Part shown: one piece after another, positions 32,686 through 43,659 of the stretch
Numbering within the stretch: the stretch's first letter is position 1
Layout: every line of letters begins with the position of its first letter
DNA from: Camelus bactrianus
Lineage: Eukaryota; Chordata; Mammalia; Artiodactyla; Camelidae
Reading direction: 5' to 3'
Assembly: GCF_048773025.1 (NCBI RefSeq)
Contig: NC_133548.1
Location: 24,205,501-24,269,500, forward strand
DNA: 64,000 nucleotides
Position numbers and translations under genes: made by a program
Notes under the pieces: model-generated
Seen by the model: the letters and a program-made list of their open reading frames with translations, nothing else
What the model was told of the DNA's origin: nothing
Database searches by the model: none

Positions 32686-32700
32686 CCACTAGAGGGCACC
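32686..32700 (+). promoter_or_regulatory. CTCF-binding-site match (perfect core)
   Basis: ccactagagggcacc fits the CTCF consensus CCASYAGRKGGCRSY at all 15 positions. CTCF is a zinc-finger protein that anchors chromatin loops and insulates domains. The site is in unique sequence, not in a camelid SINE. Strong motif, but occupancy cannot be read from sequence. Confidence 0.6.
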
Positions 32701-33530
32701 TGAGAGTCGTTCAACAAAAGCACTCAGGAAACCAAATTTTAAAATCTGAACTGGAAACTATAGGAAAGTGCCCCCCCACCTCTATATAGAATAAACTTAT
32801 ATATATATATATTTAAAACTTCTGACACATTATTAACTAAATTCAGTTTCCTCAAAGATAGCCACATTTTTTCCCTCTAAATTATAGGATTTTGACATTT
32901 CTGCCTATAGACTGATACTCAATTTGAAAGAATTTTTAGATCTTGCCTAGGTAAGAGGGTACTGTGTATTTCATACTATATTAAATGCAAGTGTTTTTCT
33001 AGTGAAAATTGTGGTATTTGTTTGCTAGAGAAGTTTGGTAACTTTATATTACCATAATCTCAGAATTGTTTCTCTATTTTATGTAATTAGTATATTACTT
33101 AAACTGGGTTCACACTGAATGGTCTAATGAAAGGTACAGAATGTTATTTTTCCTTTATTTAATTCATCTTCTGCTTCTCACTCCTATTCCATGTTCCAGT
33201 AAAGCAAATTACTGGACTGCACATTAAAACTAAAAATTGGAAACAGTCCAAATGGCCAATAGCAGAGAACAGGAAAGCCAACAGTGGTGTGTTATGGCAA
33301 TGAATATTTATATTAACCTATTAATTACAGTGTATTTAAATTATAACACTAATTCAATAGCACTAGGAATGCATTTACAAAAATGTGCTGACCATCCACT
33401 GAGGATCAGTCCCTGTGCTACGGAATGATGAACAAGAACTAAATCCTAGCTCTGGAGGAGTATATAATTCGGTGTCGGGGTGTGTGTGTGTAGGTGTGAA
33501 GACACTTAAGTGAATACTTAGAGGGTGAGG
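32701..33530. other. Unassigned, AT-rich; possible old repeat piece
   Basis: Contains a short AT run (32797-32813). The stretch 33375-33475 resembles an ancient dispersed repeat I cannot name. No exon seen. Confidence 0.35.
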
Positions 33531-33531
33531 A

Positions 33532-33758
33532 TTGGGAGCATGAGCTTTGAAGTCAGAAATTCAGGCTCTTCCACTCATTTGTTATATGACCTTGAGCAAA
33601 TTATTTTATCTGTCTCTGAGCCTTGGTTTGCTCATCTGTTAAATGGGGATCATCACCTGCCTTAATTTTATTGTGAAAATTAAGTGGGATCAAGAACATG
33701 AAGTACCTGACACCTAGTGCTGATTATGAAGTCCAGTAAATGTTAGTAGGAGTTGTGG
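33532..33758 (-). repeat. MIR SINE, antisense
   Basis: Full antisense MIR: 'gcatgagctttgaagtcaga', 'ttgttatatgaccttgagca', 'ctgagccttggtttgctcat', 'ctgttaaatggggatcatca', 'ccagtaaatgttagtaggag'. Confidence 0.9.
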
Positions 33759-33779
33759 TTTTCATCATTATTGCTTTCT

Positions 33780-33941
33780 CTCTCTCTCTCTCTTTTATTG
33801 AAGTGCAGTTGATTTACATTGTTGTGTTAGTTTCTGATGTACAGCATAGTGATTCAGTCATACTTTTCCACTACAGGTTATTACAAGCTATTGAATATAG
33901 TTCCCTGTGCTATAAAGTAGGGCCTTGTTGTTTTATCCTTG
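33780..33941 (-). repeat. Short L1 LINE 3' end, antisense, with duplication
   Basis: Antisense L1 end: CT-rich/T-rich left edge, 'gcagttgatttacattgttg', 'gtacagcatagtgattcagt', 'gttccctgtgctataaagta'. Flanked by ttgctttct at 33771-33779 and 33942-33950, a probable 9-bp target-site duplication. Only the last 160 bp of the element were copied. Confidence 0.85.
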
Positions 33942-33950
33942 TTGCTTTCT

Positions 33951-34595
33951 GCATGTAGCAGGGAATTGTTGTGTGATACCACACGAGTGTGATAGACTCT
34001 GTCAGCTGGCCACCAGCAGGATGAGATGGAAGCACTGTTCCAGGGCTGACGATTTCTCTGATCAGGGATGCTTCAGTCACATCCCAACAGTCCAATTTCC
34101 TGGATAGCTCAGTGGTTCTGGCTGCCTGGCATGGAGAAAATCACTAAGAAGGGATCTTACCTCCCTTGGACTGGGCTGTGTTTTCGGTTTTGCTTTAGCT
34201 GCTTCAAGGTCCAGTGGCCAAAGTGGGGCTCTTCAGGTTATCCTTCCTGCAGTCCCGAGAGTGTGTGTAGACTGCTGCTCCCATATGGGGTAGGAAACGG
34301 GCTTCACTGGGAGACGGGCTTGGGGCGCCGGATGGCAGAGGAAGTATTTCTCAAGAAAAGCTGAGTGATGTTGAAATCCAAGGAATCTATTCCATCAAGG
34401 GTGAAATGGAGTCAAAAGAGTCCTATGAGCTGAGGTCAGAAAGCCAGACAATGAAATCCAAATGGGGGCCACGCCAAAGCAGGCAGAAGCTGCACTGATA
34501 TCCGGGGTGTAGAGCAGGGATTGGAAACCAGGGCGGGTGAGTGCAGAGGACAGCGAACACCTAGTCCTATGCCTGATCCTGGGAGCTTATATTCC
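33951..34595. other. No recognisable element
   Basis: No repeat or exon recognised. A plus frame at 34068-34364 shows no domain. Confidence 0.4.
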
Positions 34596-34599
34596 ATTA

Positions 34600-34985
34600 A
34601 GCCAATGTCTCACACTGTTAAGTGCTCTGAAGAAAGAGGGCACAGGCTAGTGTAATGGAGAGTTCCTGGGGCTGGGGGAGCTGTTGTAACTAAGGTGGTG
34701 TTCTAGGCAGGAGGAACAGCGGGTGCCAGACCCCTGAGGCAGGGATGACAGAAGAGGGCCTTTGGAGCTGGAGTGTAGTGAGTGAAGGGAGAGGGGGAAG
34801 GAAATGAGTTTAGGGAGGGAGGCAGGGGCAATATCACGTAGCATCTTGTAAGCCATCATTGGATTTTATCAATGCAATGGGAAGCTATTTGAAGTTTTAA
34901 AAGGGAAGGGGAGTTGGCATGATCTAATTTACACTTTAGAAAGACCGTTCTGGCTGCTTTGTGAACGATAAATTATAGTAAGACA
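34600..34985 (-). repeat. L2 LINE ORF2 3' part, antisense
   Basis: Antisense L2: 'ccagacccctgaggcaggga', 'gcatcttgtaagccatcatt', 'gcaatgggaagctatttgaa', 'agaaagaccgttctggctgc'. The minus frame from 34859 begins MMAYKMLRDIAPASLPKLIS, close to the L2 ORF2 text around MAYKALRDLAPAYLSDLIS. Dead remnant. Confidence 0.85.
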
Positions 34986-35615
34986 AGAGTCTTATATAGG
35001 AAAAGTCTCAGATCAAGTTAAAGGAACTCCTGGGTCAAATCAGACAAATATTCCCATGAGCTGGGCCAGTGGAAAAATCTGTGTCAAATATCTATCTTTC
35101 GTCTCCAACCCCAGAGTTGCCCTTGTACTTAAACCAGGCTGGAAGGTGAGCCTCACCTCAATTTCTTTGCCAGGAGTGTCTTGGTCCTAGAATTTGTTTA
35201 TTTAGATTTCCCAATATGTGCAGATCAATCTAAAATTTTGAGAAACATAGATTGCAGCTGCTAAAAGGGGGCTTCTGCTATGCACCTCATTCTGTTTTAG
35301 TACAAATGAAGAGAAACTTAAGTTTATAGTTTTTAAAAAGTAGGAAGATGTGTGGAGAGTAGGTTAATTTAAGTAGCATTTCAAATGGATGGATTGCATT
35401 AGTTATTTAAAGATAATAGCTTAAAAGTATAGAAAAGAATTACAATAGTTGCAAGTCATTGAGTGCCCACCATGGGCTACAGGATTTATAAATGAAACAG
35501 AACAACAATTATTGACATAGGAGTCTTTTTCCTCCTGCTATGCACTTGAAAAGGATTCTGGTTCTGGGACTGATCCATGCGGGCCTTTAGATACAGCTGG
35601 CTATAAAAGCATTAC
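34986..35615. other. No recognisable element
   Basis: No repeat or exon recognised. Confidence 0.4.
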
Positions 35616-35619
35616 TTTA

Positions 35620-35765
35620 TTTACTTCCTAGCAAGCTAGGTGTTAGTGTCCCCACATTTTGCAGGTGAGGTGACTAAAATTCATGGAGGATGTACACCTG
35701 GTCCAATTGAGTAATAAAGCCAGAATTTGAATCCAGGGCCAGCCAACTCGTTTCCAGCTGAAACC
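35620..35765 (+). repeat. MIR SINE
   Basis: Sense MIR: 'aggtgttagtgtccccacat', 'tttgcaggtgaggtgactaa', 'aaagccagaatttgaatcca'. Confidence 0.8.
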
Positions 35766-35784
35766 ACTTTACATGAATCACAGA

Positions 35785-36035
35785 GGTGTGGTGCAGTGAT
35801 TAAAGGTGTGAACCATGGTGTTGGGGGGTCTTGGATTTGAGTTCTGCTTCATCATTTACTAGCTGTATCATCTTGGTCTGGTGACTTCACATCTAGGAGA
35901 CTGTGTTTCATCATCCGTAAATTGAGGGTAACAGTAGCCCCTTCAAAGTTTGCTCTGAAGATTATGTAAGACATGTAGCAAAGAACCTGGCAAGAAGGGG
36001 CCCAGTAAATGCTAGTTATGATTATAATACACTGT
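35785..36035 (-). repeat. MIR SINE, antisense
   Basis: Antisense MIR: 'tggtgcagtgattaaaggtg', 'cttggatttgagttctgctt', 'catttactagctgtatcatc', 'catccgtaaattgagggtaa', 'gggcccagtaaatgctagtt'. Lies next to the sense MIR at 35620-35765. Confidence 0.85.
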
Positions 36036-37030
36036 GCTGGCCTCTGAGAGGCATTCTTTGGCATCTGTCTGAGCCCGTTTCACTGCCAGCATCAGAAACA
36101 TAGATCCAGCCTTGGAAACGTCCCACATAATAGACTGTGTCTGTTTAACTCACTTTGCATGGCACTTCAAACACCAGGCATCTAAGAAGTGCTTTGTATG
36201 ATGATAGACCCAACTGCACGAGTGGGTTTGATAGCTTTTCCAAAGGGCTGGTATTTTAGTTGTGCAACTGTAACTGCTTCGTGGCAATAGAAAAGATTTA
36301 TTTTTTGGACCCCAATCAACCCTCAGCCCCATTTCTCAAACTCCAGCTATATCGTAAGATGTCAAAGTCATGCAGTATTAACGTTTGGTCAAAGGTGCTA
36401 GCGGCATTTCGCAGATGGAATGAAGAACCTATATTGGTCCAAAATTGCCTTGTGATGCCTTCTGCCCTGAGTCTGGCTTGCCCTTTAAGGCCCAGTTGGT
36501 GGGAAAATTCAGCTGCAAGCTCAGCTGGAAGGCAGCGGAAGGACAAAAAACTGGTTTGTTGAACTTTTCAGGAGCCTGGGATCTCTGGCTGGGGTAAAAG
36601 ATGCCACCTGGTGAAGAAGAGGGTCTAGAAACCATCTCCCCGCCCCAGATCCAAGGAGGACAAAGGAAACTATCTCCCGTAATTAAAAAAAGATTAAACA
36701 TAATGGAGTCATTTTTGAATGGGGATGGTTGCCTGGCTCCTAGAGAGGAAACGAGAGTTGCGGTTGGGGCAAAGAAAGGAGGGATCTTCTATCGGAGGGC
36801 TACCACTGTCAGCGGGGTAAGCTGTTAAAGAAATCATTTCTAACTGGTTTGCAGGACCAGGTTTCTTGACCTGAAGGTGAAGAATTGTGTGCTTTCTTCA
36901 GTCATGGCTCTTCTAACCAGGCTGCTCTCACTTCCATTGAAGAAACAGAGTCAGCCTGACATGGTGTAAGAGTCCTGTCTTGAGAGGAGTGTCTGCGTCT
37001 TGCAGCTCTGAGTGTCCTGTTCCCTACATC
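36036..37030. other. No recognisable element
   Basis: About 1 kb of unique-looking sequence with several overlapping short frames on both strands (36260-36562 plus; 36316-36546 and 36429-36701 minus). No domain, splice context or repeat family recognised. Confidence 0.4.
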
Positions 37031-37034
37031 GTGG

Positions 37035-37190
37035 TGACATGTGGAGTTGGACAGGCATGGTTCAAATAGCAGTGCAGCCACGTACCTGCTTCAGTGCCTC
37101 AGCAAATTCCCGGGACTAAGTTTCCTCATCTGTAAAATGGAATTAATAAAAGGACTTACTTTAATAACATATATATGTAATGGAAAATAA
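37035..37190 (-). repeat. MIR SINE, antisense
   Basis: Antisense MIR: 'gttggacaggcatggttcaa', 'actaagtttcctcatctgta', 'aaatggaattaataaaagga'. Confidence 0.78.
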
Positions 37191-37307
37191 AAAATAGTAT
37201 TTTAAACCCAAACGGACCATAAACAGTTCTGCTTTTTAAGGGAGGTAGGCATGCTTCATATCAGTGAGGAAGTACATCTTTCTTTTGTGCTTTTCCCCAG
37301 AAAGGGA

Positions 37308-37336
37308 AAGAGAGAGAGAGGGAGAGAGAGAGAGAA
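37308..37336. repeat. GA-rich simple repeat
   Basis: Run of AG dinucleotides broken by one GGG. A second short AG run lies at 37521-37533. Confidence 0.9.
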
Positions 37337-37614
37337 CTAGCACATGATTGGGTAGACAGTCTACTGTTTAACAGAGCACGTTAATGGTGTTGGGAGAATC
37401 CACCATAAAACTGGAGCTGAAAACAGCTATGGAAGCTGGAGTGGGCTGAGTTGCTCTACCCAATAAGAGATCTGGGGGGTTTAATAAATAGTTTTTTGGG
37501 GGGGTTTCTAGTGGCCAGTGAGAGAGAGAGAGAAAAGAGACAGATGGCCAAACAATCCTGTAGAAGGCAGGTCTGAAAGGGCTAAGAGAGCCCAGTTTTT
37601 GTTCGGTTTACATA

Positions 37615-37688
37615 TTTATATATGTCAAAGTACTTAGAATAATTCTTGGCACCAGTGAGCATTTAATAAATGGCTGCTAGGAGCCATG
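37615..37688 (-). repeat. MIR 3'-end fragment, antisense
   Basis: Short match to the end of an antisense MIR: 'caaagtacttagaataattc', 'ttggcaccagtgagcattta', 'ataaatggctgctag'. Confidence 0.5.
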
Positions 37689-37758
37689 AAGCAAAGCTGT
37701 CTCATCGTTGTCCTTTAATAGTCTCTCTCCAGGGAAGCAGCGTCCTCACTCTCTTTTA

Positions 37759-37781
37759 TGGTGTGTGTGTGTGTGTGTGTC
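37759..37781. repeat. TG dinucleotide repeat
   Basis: Uninterrupted TG run of about 11 units, likely polymorphic. Confidence 0.95.
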
Positions 37782-37799
37782 TTGGAGGAAGCAGGATAG

Positions 37800-37884
37800 A
37801 CAGCAAATGAGGGATGTAATGGGTTCAAATTCTGGTTCCATAGGGTTTATTTCTCTTTCTTTCATTTTCCATCTTTAAATTGGG
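37800..37884 (-). repeat. MIR SINE, left part, split by L1
   Basis: Antisense MIR: 'tgggttcaaattctggttcc' and 'tttccatctttaaattggg'. It resumes after the L1 at 38178. The last eight bases aaattggg are the left duplication copy. Confidence 0.75.
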
Positions 37885-38169
37885 TCAAGGGGGTAGGGGA
37901 GAGAGAAATTATGAGTTTGGAATTAGCAGATACAAACTACTACATATAAAACTGAAAAACAACAAAGTCCTACTGTATAGCACAGGGAACTATATTCAGT
38001 AAACTGTGATGAACCATAATGGAAAAGAATATTCAAAGAATATATATATGTATGACTGAATCACTTTGCTGTACACCTGAAACTAACACAACATTATAAA
38101 TCAGCTGTACCTCAATGAAAAGATAAAATAAAAAATATTGATTAAATACTATAAACAAACAAACAAATA
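37885..38169 (+). repeat. L1 LINE 3' end inserted into a MIR
   Basis: 5'-truncated sense L1: 'actacatataaaactgaaaa', 'tcctactgtatagcacaggg', 'gaatcactttgctgtacacc', 'tgaaactaacacaacattat', then an A-rich tail with CAAA units. Flanked by aaattggg at 37877-37884 and 38170-38177. Confidence 0.92.
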
Positions 38170-38290
38170 AAATTGGGGGAAATGTTACCTCATCTCATAT
38201 GCTTTATATATGAAGTTTAAATGAGATAGTCTAGATAATTCATGAGCCAGACACTTTGCCTTCAGTAAATGTTGGCTTTTACTAGTGTCC
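38170..38290 (-). repeat. MIR SINE, right part, split by L1
   Basis: Continues the antisense MIR: 'aaatgttacctcatctcata', 'gtttaaatgagatagtctag', 'gccagacactttgccttcag', 'taaatgttggctttt'. The first eight bases are the right duplication copy. Confidence 0.75.
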
Positions 38291-38394
38291 TACAGTAATA
38301 GTCTTATGAAGATGGTTTATTATCCTAAAACATGTGATTTGTGGTTTTTATTTTAAAATGTGCATGTATATTCCGTGCAAAAAAACTTGCAAAA

Positions 38395-38600
38395 CATATA
38401 AAGAACACAGAAAAGCAACAACCCCTCCAACGAAAAGATCACCAGTGTTAACATTTCGGTTTATGTCTTTTTGGCTTTTTTTCCCTCCCTACTGTATGTA
38501 CGTCTTTGTTCTTTCTTTTCAAAAATGGGATACTGTTCTATAGTCTGCTTTTTTTTTTAACCTAGAAATAGACTGTGAACTTTTCCCCATGGATGAGTTG
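38395..38600 (-). repeat. Old LINE fragment (L1ME/HAL1-like), antisense
   Basis: Resembles a decayed antisense L1 3' region: 'agatcaccagtgttaacatt', 'aaaaatgggatactgttcta', 'agtctgctttttttttt'. Low confidence in the family. Confidence 0.4.
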
Positions 38601-39468
38601 CTTCTTAAAATAGATGTTCCAGTGGAAGCAGTCATACCTTGGGATGGCAGATTCATCACTATTCTTTTTATAAAAAGAAGGGGGATGCCTCATGGCCGTC
38701 CAATTCTGGGAGACACTGCAACTTATATTTCCTTTTTGGAGAATTAACAGCACATTTTAACATGTTAAAGGCTCCGAGAAGCCCTTCCATAAAGAACCTG
38801 CTTGGCTTTGATTAGATCAGTGTTTCCCAAACTAATTTAGGGCTGCAAAGGCATTTATCCTCATAACTCCTATTAATGTCTCAAGAATCATGGGGGAAAC
38901 ATGGCAGCAGGCTCAAGATTCCTTAAGTATAGGGATCGGGTCTTGAACATCTTCATTGTTTCCACACTGCCTTACAATTGGGTTTTTAAGAAATATACAA
39001 AATGGGATTGGATTGATGAATCTCCACTTTCTAACCAACAGCCACACATGTGTGAACTGGGGGCCAAGGTTAGAGGCTGGGGCTGGGCTCCGAAGTGTCT
39101 CTCAGTGTAAAGCTAATTGGCCCCTTTGGGGATGAACCTGTGAACTTGGCCTCGTTAGCGCCAGCACAAAACAGCTGAGTTAGTGTATCTGGTGCCCTGA
39201 AATTGTTTTCTTACCCAGATTCTCATGCAGTCCTCCAGATGGCGATGCTGGTTTGTCAACCTTTGAAAGCCTGAAGCTGGGGCCAAGAAAAACTTGAAAT
39301 TGAGGGGAAGCAGGTGCACATGAGGAATAGAGTTGAGAGTGGAGGGATTACTGAAAACCAGAAGACACACTGTCAGGTTTGCAGTTGGCATGAAATTGAG
39401 GGGAAGCCTCATACATTGGGTGTGGGACACAAGGTTTAAAAAAATGGTGAACCAGTGAGTCAAGAATA
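38601..39468. other. No recognisable element
   Basis: No repeat family or exon recognised with confidence. A Charlie-like end may lie near 38818-38840. Confidence 0.4.
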
Positions 39469-39469
39469 A

Positions 39470-39655
39470 ATATTGCTAGCATTTATTGAGGACCAACTAT
39501 GGGGCTGGCAATATGCCAGATAACTGCGTTCATCATTCCTTTTTATCTCCTGAACAGACCGAGGTGGTAGGTCCTCCGGCTAGAAGGAGCAGAACTGGAG
39601 ATTCAACCCTGGTTCCTAGTCCTGGTGCTGTGTCTCAGCGCTTTGCTAGACTGAA
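39470..39655 (+). repeat. MIR SINE
   Basis: Sense MIR, diverged: 'ttattgaggaccaactatgg', 'ggcaatatgccagataactg', 'agcagaactggagattcaac', 'cctggttcctagtcctggtg'. Confidence 0.7.
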
Positions 39656-39697
39656 ACAACAAGATATTCACCAAGGATGAATAACTGTAAAATGCTT

Positions 39698-39740
39698 ATC
39701 TACCTATCTATCTATCATCTATAAATCTATCTATCATCTG
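39698..39740. repeat. CTAT tetranucleotide repeat
   Basis: Imperfect CTAT units with two ATCATCT interruptions. Likely length-variable. Confidence 0.9.
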
Positions 39741-40070
39741 TTTTTTTCATTTTATTTGTACAGCACTTCATGAAATTAATAACAGTTTTTTGGTTTTGTT
39801 GTTGTTGTTTTTTAGTTAGCCATCTGCTAAATAAATTAATCACAGTTCTGGAATGCATTCTTAGAACTGTAACATTTAGATCAGAGTGGTGGAAGTATTC
39901 ATTTTAGAATCATTCTACTCTTTTTAGTTCTGGTGGTCATTATGCAAGATGAACATGGCCGAACTGAACGCTCAGAGCGGCCAATTTAAAATTCAGTCAT
40001 AGGACTGAGTGGTCCTCGTGTCCGACCGTATGCCTGTGACAGCACTTGCTGCCTAGGACATGTTGAAATT
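39741..40070. other. No recognisable element
   Basis: Unique-looking. A short GTT run sits at 39797-39812. The stretch 39930-40050 has several CpGs and no repeat likeness. Confidence 0.4.
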
Positions 40071-40074
40071 GTTT

Positions 40075-40225
40075 CTTTAAATGCCTTCCTCCTCCAGGGG
40101 ACCCTGCGTTTCTTGAAGGGAGGAAGTATGCCTTCATCTCTGCATCCCTCGGGCCTAGCAAATTACCTAGTGCGCAGAACGTTAGTAAAGTTTAAATGAA
40201 TGAATGAGTGAATGAATGAAAGGCA
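40075..40225 (+). repeat. L2 LINE 3' end
   Basis: L2 tail: 'tcttgaagggaggaagtatg', 'cctagtgcgcagaacgttag', then 'aatgaatgaatgagtgaatg', the TGAA microsatellite typical of the L2 terminus. Confidence 0.7.
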
Positions 40226-40569
40226 TCTCCTGCAGAAATGATATCAGAGCCTGAACCCAGGAAGGCGCTCAGGGAGCTTAGTCTAGATGAGAAGAAAGAG
40301 GACCTGGGGGAGATGTGAGAACCATCTTCACACACGTGAAAGGCTGTCATGTGGGTGGGATCGTAGAACAAGATTGTGCCTCTTCAGATAGGAGGCTCAG
40401 GAGGCCAGTTTCGTCAACAAAAAAGAATCCCAGAGCTGTCTAAACATAAAAGGAGTTACCTTTGGGGCAACGACCTTCCCATCTCCTCATCTGGAGGCAG
40501 GATTGCCGTCCAGTGGGAGTGTGGGAGGAGGGGTCCCTTCACCAAGTTCAACGTAGAACCAGGGGCTGC

Positions 40570-40655
40570 TGAGGCAGGCAGCTGTGTGCTGTGCCCAGAA
40601 TGGTGGCGGGCACGTAGAAGGCTCTTAGTATTTGTTGGACAAATAAAAACAGTCT
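40570..40655 (+). repeat. L2 LINE 3' end fragment
   Basis: Tail-type sequence: 'ctgtgcccagaatggtggcg', 'ggctcttagtatttgttgga', 'caaataaaaac'. Confidence 0.5.
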
Positions 40656-40784
40656 TCTATTAATGGAAGGCTCATCTGGCAAATATTTATTACATTTTTC
40701 TGTGTATTAGGCCTGTGCTCAGCTGCAGAGGATGTATCAGGGAAAAGGATTTCCCAGCCCCCAGCACCGAGACGGGTGTACCAT

Positions 40785-40988
40785 ACAGGCTGGGAGCACA
40801 AGATGGAGCCACACCACTTGGGTTCGAAACCCAGCTCTGCAAATTACTTTATTTCTCTGTGCCTCGGTTTCCTCTGCTGTAAAATGGGGGTGAAATAGCA
40901 CCCACCTTAAGGGATTATTTTGACAATTAAATGAATTAATACTTGGCCAATATTAACCACTCGAATGTTAATGATTATCATGGCACAT
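40785..40988 (-). repeat. MIR SINE, antisense
   Basis: Near full antisense MIR: 'gggttcgaaacccagctctg', 'gtgcctcggtttcctctgct', 'gtaaaatgggggtgaaatag', 'gacaattaaatgaattaata'. Confidence 0.88.
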
Positions 40989-41645
40989 ACATTCCAGCAA
41001 GGGCTGCAGATACGCTGCTGTTATGGGACGGATGCTCTGGACTGAAATATGTGAGCACTGGACAGGCTACTAATTAGACGCCCCACCAAATCAGTGTGCT
41101 CCGAACCTTAATTAGCCTTCATTAGAGGAGAGGCTGAGCACTATATGGCTCACCCATCAGGGTTTTGGGGATGGTACCTCCTTCTGCCCCCAGAGTTGTC
41201 TAGTGAAACTGGACGGGGATGTTGGGACCCTGACAGGAGGGAAGGGCAGAGAATGGAGGCCTGCTGGTGCCAACACTGAGCCCTATACCCAAGTCCTGAG
41301 CAATTCCACTCTGCACTAAACCTGCAATCTCCACTGGGCCAAACACTTTGAAGTTAAACAGACAAGCTCCACCTTAAAAGCTCATCTAGCATTTCTCAAG
41401 CATGATCCTCACCCCTGAGGGACTTACCAGAATTTTTTTTCCAACCTACAGTGTACAATCTGAGGAAATTTAAGGAAAGAGAATTTCTCTGATCACATTA
41501 CATTTTCTATGATTTTTACTCCCCTCTGTGCTGTCCCAGGTGGTTGATCAGCTGGCCACCCCTTAATTCCACTCTGCTGATGGGGGCTGTGTGGAGTGCT
41601 GTGAGGACACCTCCAAGGGAACCTAGCTCTGACTTGGAGGGCACG
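40989..41645. other. No recognisable element
   Basis: No repeat or exon recognised. Confidence 0.4.
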
Positions 41646-41649
41646 GGAG

Positions 41650-42080
41650 GACTTCAGGTTGTGTAGGAGTTAGCTATGTGAAAATGTGGAGGAACAGCAC
41701 GTGCAAAAAGGCCTGAGGTCAGAGAGAGCCTGGTGCATTTAGGGGACTGAAAATAGTTTAGCGTGGCTGGGTCCCAGCGTACAGGGTGTGTGACGTGGGG
41801 AGGGAGAGTGAGGAAGGGGCTGGAGAAGTATGAAGGGTCAGCCTTGTGAAGGGCCTTCTAAGCTGTGTGCAGGAGCTTTGAGCACGACAGGGAATCTTCG
41901 AAGGGTTTTAAGGAAGGCGGTGCAGTGAGCAGGTTTGCATTTTAGAAAGAGCACCCTCTCTCTGGAGACGGGGTTAGGAGGGCTAGGGGTGTGTGCACGT
42001 GTGTGCCCTCCCCCACACTCATTGCTGGGGTAGGGATGCTGCGGTGGGTGGGACCGGAAGCTGGGAGAGCAGTTGAGTGT
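41650..42080 (-). repeat. L2 LINE ORF2 3' part, antisense
   Basis: Antisense L2: 'aaaaggcctgaggtcagaga', 'gccttgtgaagggccttcta', 'cgaagggttttaaggaaggc', 'gtttgcattttagaaagagc'. Same segment as the copy at 34600-34985. Confidence 0.78.
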
Positions 42081-42690
42081 GTTGCAATCCCTCCTGCAAG
42101 AGATGAGGGGGCCTGGAATAAGGAAACTCCAGCATTGTGATTGGAGAGAGCTGTGAGCAAATTTGAGGGGAGTTAACAGCCTCTTGCTACTGATCGGGAG
42201 CTGAGGGTGTTATTTTTGGTTTCTCTGGTTCTTAGTGACCGTGCATACACAGTATTAGGCCAAGACCAGGTGACAAAAATGCTCCACATGGGTGTCTGAC
42301 CTTTCCTCTTGATCCTTCTCACATTGCCCCCATAATTTCTCTCTCTTCCTCTTTTTTTTTTTCCTTTTTAAAACCTCTCCTCAAAGAGTATGCAGTAAAG
42401 AGCATAGGTGTCAGGGTCAGGCTGACGTTAATCCCAAAACTAATGAGGTTTTTATTTTATTTATTTAAGGTATTCATTCGAACTTCTTTCAGCCTCTTTT
42501 ATTCAATTATAAGTAGGGATAATTGTAACTACCTCACAGGGCTGGGATCATGGCAGATTTTCCCATTTGGACCCTCACTCAATTCTCTCTCTGATGGAGG
42601 ATGGGAAATGGCACCAGCCTGCAACCCATTTACCCAACAGAAACCCACATTTCTCCTTTACCCTGCCCCGCCACCTGTAAGTCACTGTCA
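42081..42690. other. No recognisable element
   Basis: Pyrimidine-rich at 42330-42360; otherwise nothing recognised. Confidence 0.4.
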
Positions 42691-42694
42691 CCTG

Positions 42695-42810
42695 TTGCCT
42701 TCATGGCTGCAGTAGCTTCTTAATTGATCACCTTGCTTCCACGTCCCTCCTTCAAGGATCCTTTCTCTGTTCTCTCTGTAGAGCAGCCAGGGTGATCTTC
42801 TCTGTTGCTG
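42695..42810 (+). repeat. L2 LINE, part 1 of an interrupted copy
   Basis: Sense L2 ORF2 3' text: 'atggctgcagtagcttctta', 'cttgcttccacgtccctcct', 'gagcagccagggtgatcttc'. The next L2 segment resumes at 44402. Confidence 0.72.
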
Positions 42811-42814
42811 GTGG

Positions 42815-43650
42815 TTTATGGTTTTTCATAACAACCTTATTGAGATATAAGTCCCATATCATAAGATTCACCCATTTCAAGTACAATTCAGTGGGTTTCA
42901 GTATATTCACAGAGTTGTGCAATGGTCACCACTATCTAATTTTAGAGCATTTTAATCACCCCAAAAAGAAACCCTGTACGTGTTAGCAGTCATCCCCTAT
43001 TCCCTCCTGCCCCAGCCCCTGGCAATCACTAATCTACTTTTTGTCCCTATGGATTTACCTATTCTGGATATTTTGTACTAATAGAATCAAATAATATGTG
43101 ATTTTTGGCTTCTGGCTTCTTTCACTTAGCGTAAGTTTTCAAGGTTCACCCATGTTGCATCATGTATCAGTATCTTACTCGTTTACCTGGCAGAATAATA
43201 TTACATTGTGTGGATTTATCCATTTATCAGCTAATAGACGTTTGAATTCTTTCTACTTTTTGGCTACCACGAATAATGCTGCTGTGAACATTTGTATACA
43301 AGCATATGTTTTCACTTGGGTGTGTCCCTAGGACTGGAATTGTGGGGTCATATAATCACTCTAATGTTTAACATTTTTGAGGAGCTGTCAAACTACTTTC
43401 CAAAGTAGCTGCACCATTTTCTAATCCCAGCAGCAATGTATGAGGGTGCCAGTTTCTTCATATCCTTGCCACACTTGTCATTGTCTGTATTTTTGAATAT
43501 AGGCATCTTGATGGGTATGACCTGGTATCTCAGTGTGGTTTTGATTTGCATTTCCCTAAGGACCAATGCTGTAGGCGTCTTTTCATGTGTTTGTTGGCCA
43601 TTTATATATCTTCTTTGGAAAAAAGAATAGTCAAATACTTTGCTCAGCCA
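42815..43650 (-). repeat. L1 LINE fragment inside L2, antisense, left piece
   Basis: Antisense L1M 3' UTR into late ORF2: 'caaccttattgagatataag', 'cagagttgtgcaatggtcac', 'cttctttcacttagcgtaag', 'aataatgctgctgtgaacat', 'tttgatttgcatttccctaa'. Confidence 0.85.
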
Positions 43651-43659
43651 CCTCTTCCC

